Of a DNA stretch of 64,000 nucleotides, positions 59,472 to 64,000 are shown one piece after another. The translations under genes and the position numbers were made by a program. How positions within the stretch are numbered: the first letter of the stretch is position 1; each line of letters begins with the position of its first letter. Below the pieces are notes generated by a model. That model was not told the DNA's origin. It searched no databases and saw only the letters and a list, made by a program, of their open reading frames with translations. This stretch comes from Diphasiastrum complanatum (lineage: Eukaryota > Streptophyta > Lycopodiopsida > Lycopodiales > Lycopodiaceae): positions 11,737,552 to 11,801,551 of the forward strand of contig CM055098.1 of the NCBI GenBank assembly GCA_029204225.1. Direction: 5' to 3'.

Positions 59472-60246
59472 TTAATTGCCAAATTCCTTTTCACAAATAT
59501 TATTTTGATATGTTCCTCTTGCGTACTTATTGCCTCCTAAACAAACTGATAATGATTTGATGGCCATAATGACAGTGCTTGCATATGGATTAAAAGATGA
59601 ATGATATATACAAATCTCATTATTTTGAAAGTTTTTCAAATAATGAGATAGAGACACATCCTTTCTCCCAGCTGATACACCTTGGACGCCGCCATGTCTC
59701 ATACCAAAGGCATATATTTCAATAGCATCTTGTAAATGAGTAAAGAAAATAAATTTAGAATGATACATAACACTGCAAACTCATATTTTAACACAATGTT
59801 TGAAATAAGAAAACTGAACAATATCAATACCAATATAATATCTATGTACCAGATCATAATCATCATATTCAACAACATTTGCTCTGCTAATGTCATGTCC
59901 TCCAATGGCCTCTACATTTTCGGAGGGGATAAACCGAGTCCTTGGGTAATATTTTTTTGGGAATTCCAAAAATTCCTCCTTTGTAGGCAAAGGTTTTTCA
60001 TAGGCTTTAGATTTTTCAATCATGGCCTCCAAGGTCCTCATTGCCAGATTTCCAATTGCCATCTTTATCATAATCTATCTCACTTTCAAGGTCATCATAT
60101 GTGTAATCAACAATGTCAAAAAATTCTAATAAATTTTGTGCAAAAATTGAGAGGATTTCATCCTCTCTCAAATTCAAAACATCTTCTAAATCATTAAATG
60201 AAATATAACTCTCATTATTTATAAAATATATGGGCCTGCTATTCAA
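59472..60246 (-). pseudogene. Unrecognised coding-like fragments
   Basis: Three minus-strand frames follow each other: 60246-60016 (acidic), 60071-59781 (with EKPLPTKEEFLEFPKKYYPR) and 59768-59472 (with RHGGVQGVSAGRKDVSLSHY). They look like pieces of one protein broken by frameshifts. No family recognised. They lie downstream of the gypsy protease on the same strand, where RT would be expected, but do not read as RT. Confidence 0.4.
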
Positions 60247-60306
60247 ACTTTAATATTTGATAAATGACCAGCTGGGTCAGTAACTCGTTGATCAGCCATA
60301 CGAAGT

Positions 60307-60741
60307 TTATATCGTGGGTGATCGAGGGTATGGAAGCCCCATGACTTTGCCAAGAACAAAGCCCATTATATTTATGCCTGAACCGCTATCAAGGATAGCA
60401 GCTACTACGGGATATTCTTTATAGGACAAAGGGAGGGTGATGCTAGTCCCCTTAGCAACACCTATATTCAGCAGATTCATAGGAATCTGGAGAATTTCAG
60501 AAATCTCTTCTGTTTTCCGCTGTTCATCAAGAATAGTAGGTAGTTGAAAACTACGATGGATATAACGTTGAAGCCCAGTAAAGGATTTTATTGCGGTATG
60601 GAACGACATGGTGAGTTGGGCTTGCAGGAGGTCACAAAATACTTCAAGTCCCTGTAGGAGATTGCTCTTTTTCGGGGATTTGAGCTGATAACAAACTTTT
60701 TGTATGTTCTTCCTCTCGCAAAAACTCATCTCGAAATTCAT
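60307..60741 (-). pseudogene. Gypsy protease region
   Basis: The minus-strand frame (144 codons) carries VVAAILDSGSGINIMGFVLG, a retropepsin active site with intact D-S-G. It follows the Gag region on the same strand but in another frame. RT, RNase H and integrase are not visible beyond it, so the element is truncated after protease or was interrupted by other sequence. Confidence 0.75.
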
Positions 60742-60799
60742 CGTATTGTCTTTGCTCCACTTTTGGGTCTAGGTAGTCTTTTGGTAATGTGGAAGCTGT

Positions 60800-62590
60800 C
60801 TAGTGGCTTCCATGTGGGTCAGCTGATTTAGCATTGGTTTGCTGTTGTTCTTGTTGTTGGCGTTGTACTCTAGTTAGAACTCTAACAAGTTCGGATGATA
60901 TATGACGTGCTGGAAGAATTCTGTTAGGTTGTTTAGGACAATCCTTGAAACTGTGTTTGCGAACACAGTCGGGACATTCCACATGGTATTGGTTTTTAGC
61001 TTCATAGTCAACCATGAAGTGTCCTGTTTCACCACAAATAAAACAGCGGTTGCTCATTGGTCCTGTGGCGATAGCGTAACCATCTTGGATGGCTAGCTGT
61101 GGTGGATTTTTTGGTGGTGTGGAATACTCACCTCGTGCACATGAGCATGAGTTGTCAGTTGGATCTTGTTGAGAACTAGGTGATGGAAGTGTTGTATCGT
61201 GATGATATGAGTGATCGTAGGAGTTTTCTACCATATGTGCTTGTGCAAACTCTTGAGGGTGCCTATGTTTTTGTGCTCCTAGATCATGTTGTTTCCTTGG
61301 AGGTGGTCCTAAGAGCACCAGCTGTGGTTGGGGTTCATGTCGAGGTTGTCTGGGCAACTCTTGTATGTGGACTTGGTTGTTTCGTGTTGGTAGTGCGTGT
61401 GTGGGTTCTGTGAAACAAACAGGTTGTCGAGGAGGTTGATAATGTCCCCCTGACTGATTGTGAGGCTGGTTCTTCGGGTTGTAATAGCAATAAAATGATG
61501 TATGTCCCATAAAGTCGCAGATGTCACATTTGATCAATGAAGTATCTGGGACCGGTTGGTATGAAGGGCACTCATTGCCAGTGTGTGCACCTCGACAATG
61601 AGGGCACCATGTGTTCTCACATCTATGGTGGATTTGGCCAGTGGGTAACTGACCTAGCATCGAACTTGGGATAGACTTAAGAGTGTTTTGAAACTCTTTC
61701 ATGAGTTTCTCCATTTGTTGTTGGTGTTGCTGGTTAAGCAACTCCATCTGTGTTTTTCACAACTGTTCTCATGTTTCTTCGTTTGGTCAAGCTTCTTGGA
61801 CAACACGATGTGCTCTCCGTTCACGTGGCTCATTGACATCTGAGCCCTCATCTTCTTCTCGAATGGCATCAGAGATGGCTTGTTTCAATGATGTGTATTT
61901 ATCATTGGAGCGAAGTTCACGTCGTATCCATCGGGGGAGTCCGACGAGAAACCAAATTATGAGCACAGACTTCATGGGTTGTTCTTGTACCTGACTTTTT
62001 AATCTTTTAAATCGTTCAATGTAGTCACGTACTTTCTCATCTTTTGTCATTTTGATATTACTTAGCTTGACAAAAGGACTTTCGATCAAGCGAAATGGCT
62101 TGAAGCGTTTGATAAAGGCCTCCTTCAAGAGTGACCAGTCACGTTTATCTTCACGATCAAGGTTAAAAAACCATTCTTGTGCTCGATCAATCATGGTCAT
62201 CGAGAAGAGCTGTACCATGGTGTCTGGTGATGTCTCGCCATAGACATCACATGCATTCTCAAAGACTTGAAGAAATCTTTGAGGATCAGTGTTACCGTTA
62301 TACTTAGGTAAATCTAGCTTTGGAGTACGTTTTTCAGTACGCGGAACATTATTTGCAAGAGCTCCATTTAAGTGAGCTCGTGCATGTGAAGTTTCGACAA
62401 CATGAAAATGTGGTCGATCATATGGAGCTTCAAAATGCATGGGTTCCCATCTGTCAAATGGGTTGGTGGATGGCTCTTGGACTTGGGATTTCATTCTGGA
62501 ATATCGATTGAATCGAGCCTGTTCGGTGGATGGGGAGACCATCTCTGGTGGATAGTCCTCTATGGAATTCGGATCGTAAGGACAATCCAT
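60800..62590 (-). pseudogene. Ty3/gypsy Gag with zinc knuckles
   Basis: A single minus-strand frame from ATG 62590 to 60800, interrupted only by three TGA codons between 61787 and 61747. The first part holds the retrotransposon Gag core (KLDLPKYNGNTDPQRFLQVF, AQEWFFNL, FIKRFKPF, VRDYIERFKRL). The second part is glutamine/histidine/proline-rich with a CX2CX4HX4C knuckle (CDICDFMGHTSFYC, about 61510) and a damaged one (CFICGETGHFMVDY, last Cys replaced by Tyr). Gag would form the virus-like particle. Apart from the three stops the frame is remarkably well kept. Confidence 0.88.
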
Positions 62591-62654
62591 AATACTCTAG
62601 AGTACCTTAGGAATGTGGAATTAGGCCTCTTGGACTCTTTGGTAACTTAACTCG

Positions 62655-63430
62655 TGGTCTTTGTTGTTCAGAATGCGGTTGTGTGAGGTGGAATACGGTC
62701 GCTACGGGTGACAGTTGTGCAGTTGGAATGCGGTTGTTGGTGGTTGAATGCGGGCGCTACAAATGCAGTCAAGATGGGATGGTTTACGGTGGAATGTTGT
62801 CTGTGTGGTTAAAAGACAAATGGAGATGGTGTGTCATTGCATGCAAACATTGCGGTTGATTGTAGTTTAGTGCGGTGTGTTGCTTTGTGTTGCGGTCTGT
62901 TGCAGTTGATGGCAAATGGAGATGGGATGCGGTTGAATGCAGCACTTGCAGTTGAGTGCGGTTTGAGTGCGTTCTATGGTGGTTGGATGCATCTGGAACG
63001 GGTGTATGCAGTCTGTTACAGATGATACAACTGAATGCGGTGGAGCAGTTAGATGAAGTCTAATGCGGTGGGTACGGTTCAAGGTAGTCACTACAGGTCT
63101 ATTTTGTTTTGGTTGGAATGCGGTCAGTGGCAGGTAGTTGTGATCTGGTGTGGTGATGGAGGTCACTACGGTTCAAGACGGTCACTACAATAGCTGGGAT
63201 GCAGTTGTTTGCTGTCTAAAGCGGTGGCTTATGATTTAGGGTAGTCACTATGATACAAGGTGGTTGAATGTGGTCTGTTGCAGTGGTAATGTGGTGGGTT
63301 ACGGTTTCTACGGTGGACAAGTGGAGGTGGTTTGATTCAATGCAGCTCCCATGGTTCAATGCGGTTCAATCACTACTGTGTAAGGGCTGGGGTGCGGTTA
63401 TTTGCGATTACAATGGCTTAATGCAGTTTG
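62655..63430 (+). repeat. Degenerate TGCGGT-rich repeat region in gypsy leader
   Basis: Dozens of loosely spaced TGCGGT/TGCAGT words (often GAATGCGGTTG or CAATGCGGTT) recur over about 770 bp without a fixed period. It lies directly upstream of the Gag start of the minus-strand gypsy element. Frames across it are chance. Confidence 0.7.
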
Positions 63431-63835
63431 AGATCGGAGAGGAGACGTCGGTCGAGATATAAGAATATGCGTCGATCGAGATCTGACGTGAGGCATTGGT
63501 CGAGATCTGACGCGAGGCGTCAGTTGAGATCTGACACGAGGGTGACAGTCGAGATCCTAACGGGAGCCGTCAGTGAGATCCTAACGGGAGCCGTCGGTCA
63601 AGATTTGACGTGAGGACGTCGGTCGAGATCTGACGCAAGGGCGTTGGTCGAGATCTGATGCAAGGGCATCGGTTGAGATCTGACATGAGGGCGTCGATCG
63701 AGATCGGACGCGAGGGCGTCGGTCGAGATCTGACGCGAGGGTGTCGGTTGAGATCTGAACAGATGTTCCGGGTGAGATTTCAACAGAAAGGCTCGGGTGA
63801 GATCTGATCGATGAGCATCGGTTGAAATTTAACTC
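63430..63835 (+). repeat. Minisatellite of 24-25 bp units, core GGTCGAGATCTGACG
   Basis: About 14 units; those from about 63620 to 63750 are exactly 25 bp (GGTCGAGATCTGACGCGAGG plus five bases). It shares the GGTYGAGAT core and orientation with the array at 7908-8392. Confidence 0.9.
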
Positions 63836-64000
63836 AGGACTTTACAGGATATTGCGAATAGGTTCTGTCAAGACTGAGTGCATAGTTTCAATAGGTAAAT
63901 GAAACAAGGTTTCGTCCGGTCCAGACGAGAGTCGTGGAGCTCGGCTAGGAAAGGAGCATGAAGTCTCGGTCCCAAATGGAGCTGTGCGTCGGTTGAGATG
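63836..64000. other. Sequence after the minisatellite, window edge
   Basis: No gene. TAGTTTCAATAGG near 63885 resembles the sequence right of the first array near 8410. The last bases (GCGTCGGTTGAGATG) look like one more repeat unit. Confidence 0.4.

Overview
This is nuclear DNA from a land plant. The evidence is an intact LOB-domain (LBD) transcription factor, a family restricted to the plant/charophyte lineage, two spliced strictosidine-synthase-like (SSL) genes, and decayed Ty1/copia, Ty3/gypsy and CACTA (TNP2) elements of plant type. Composition is AT-rich with very long (GA)n tracts. The species cannot be fixed from the sequence; a large, repeat-rich vascular plant genome fits.

Only three genes look intact, all on the + strand. 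The LBD gene (12874-13965, two exons, 160 codons) carries every class I hallmark. The two SSL genes (37231-39653 and 54510-56824, five exons each, 359 and 358 residues) are paralogues with identical splice phases and matching exon lengths. They are about 17 kb apart, and the space between them is filled with retroelement debris. Their homology extends into introns and about 120-140 bp of upstream DNA, so the whole locus was duplicated.

Layout. 1-7.9 kb: a + strand Ty3/gypsy element with protease, truncated RT, RNase H, integrase, a long coiled-coil ORF region downstream of integrase, polypurine tract and 3' LTR. 7.9-9.1 kb: a 24-26 bp minisatellite and probable gypsy leader or LTR debris. 9.7-10.7 kb: copia RT/RNase H. 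12.2-14.2 kb: LBD gene. 17.2-19.9 kb: ends of two copia-type elements with LTRs. 20.0-22.4 kb: a cluster of CCGAC motifs, then a 1.9 kb compound (GT)n/(GA)n domain. 23.2-25.6 kb: CACTA TNP2 transposase pseudogene (- strand). 26.2-27.1 kb: unrecognised broken ORF. 30.5-33.4 kb: copia polyprotein (- strand) whose low-coordinate end is fused to a gypsy RNase H fragment. 34.8-36.7 kb: zinc-finger plus reverse-transcriptase pseudogene of non-LTR type. 37.2-39.7 kb: SSL gene 1. 42.2-47.5 kb: nested and inverted copia and gypsy pieces. 47.5-50.2 kb: an unusual copia-like element with protease but no visible integrase or RT. 50.2-53 kb: more copia debris. 53.6 kb: GC-rich foldback next to a 43-T run. 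54.5-56.8 kb: SSL gene 2. 57.7-59.2 kb: broken TE-associated protein of unknown class. 60.3-64.0 kb: gypsy protease/Gag (- strand) with a leader made of two kinds of short repeats, one sharing its core with the array at 7.9 kb.

There is no operon-like cooperation between the genes. The strongest candidates for something undescribed are the protease-only copia-like element family (two copies), the downstream ORF of the first gypsy element with its TTCGAGAA cluster, the shared-core minisatellites tied to gypsy leaders, and the reiteration of the SSL exon 1 end inside intron 1 of both SSL genes. All family assignments come from reading motifs; no database search was run.
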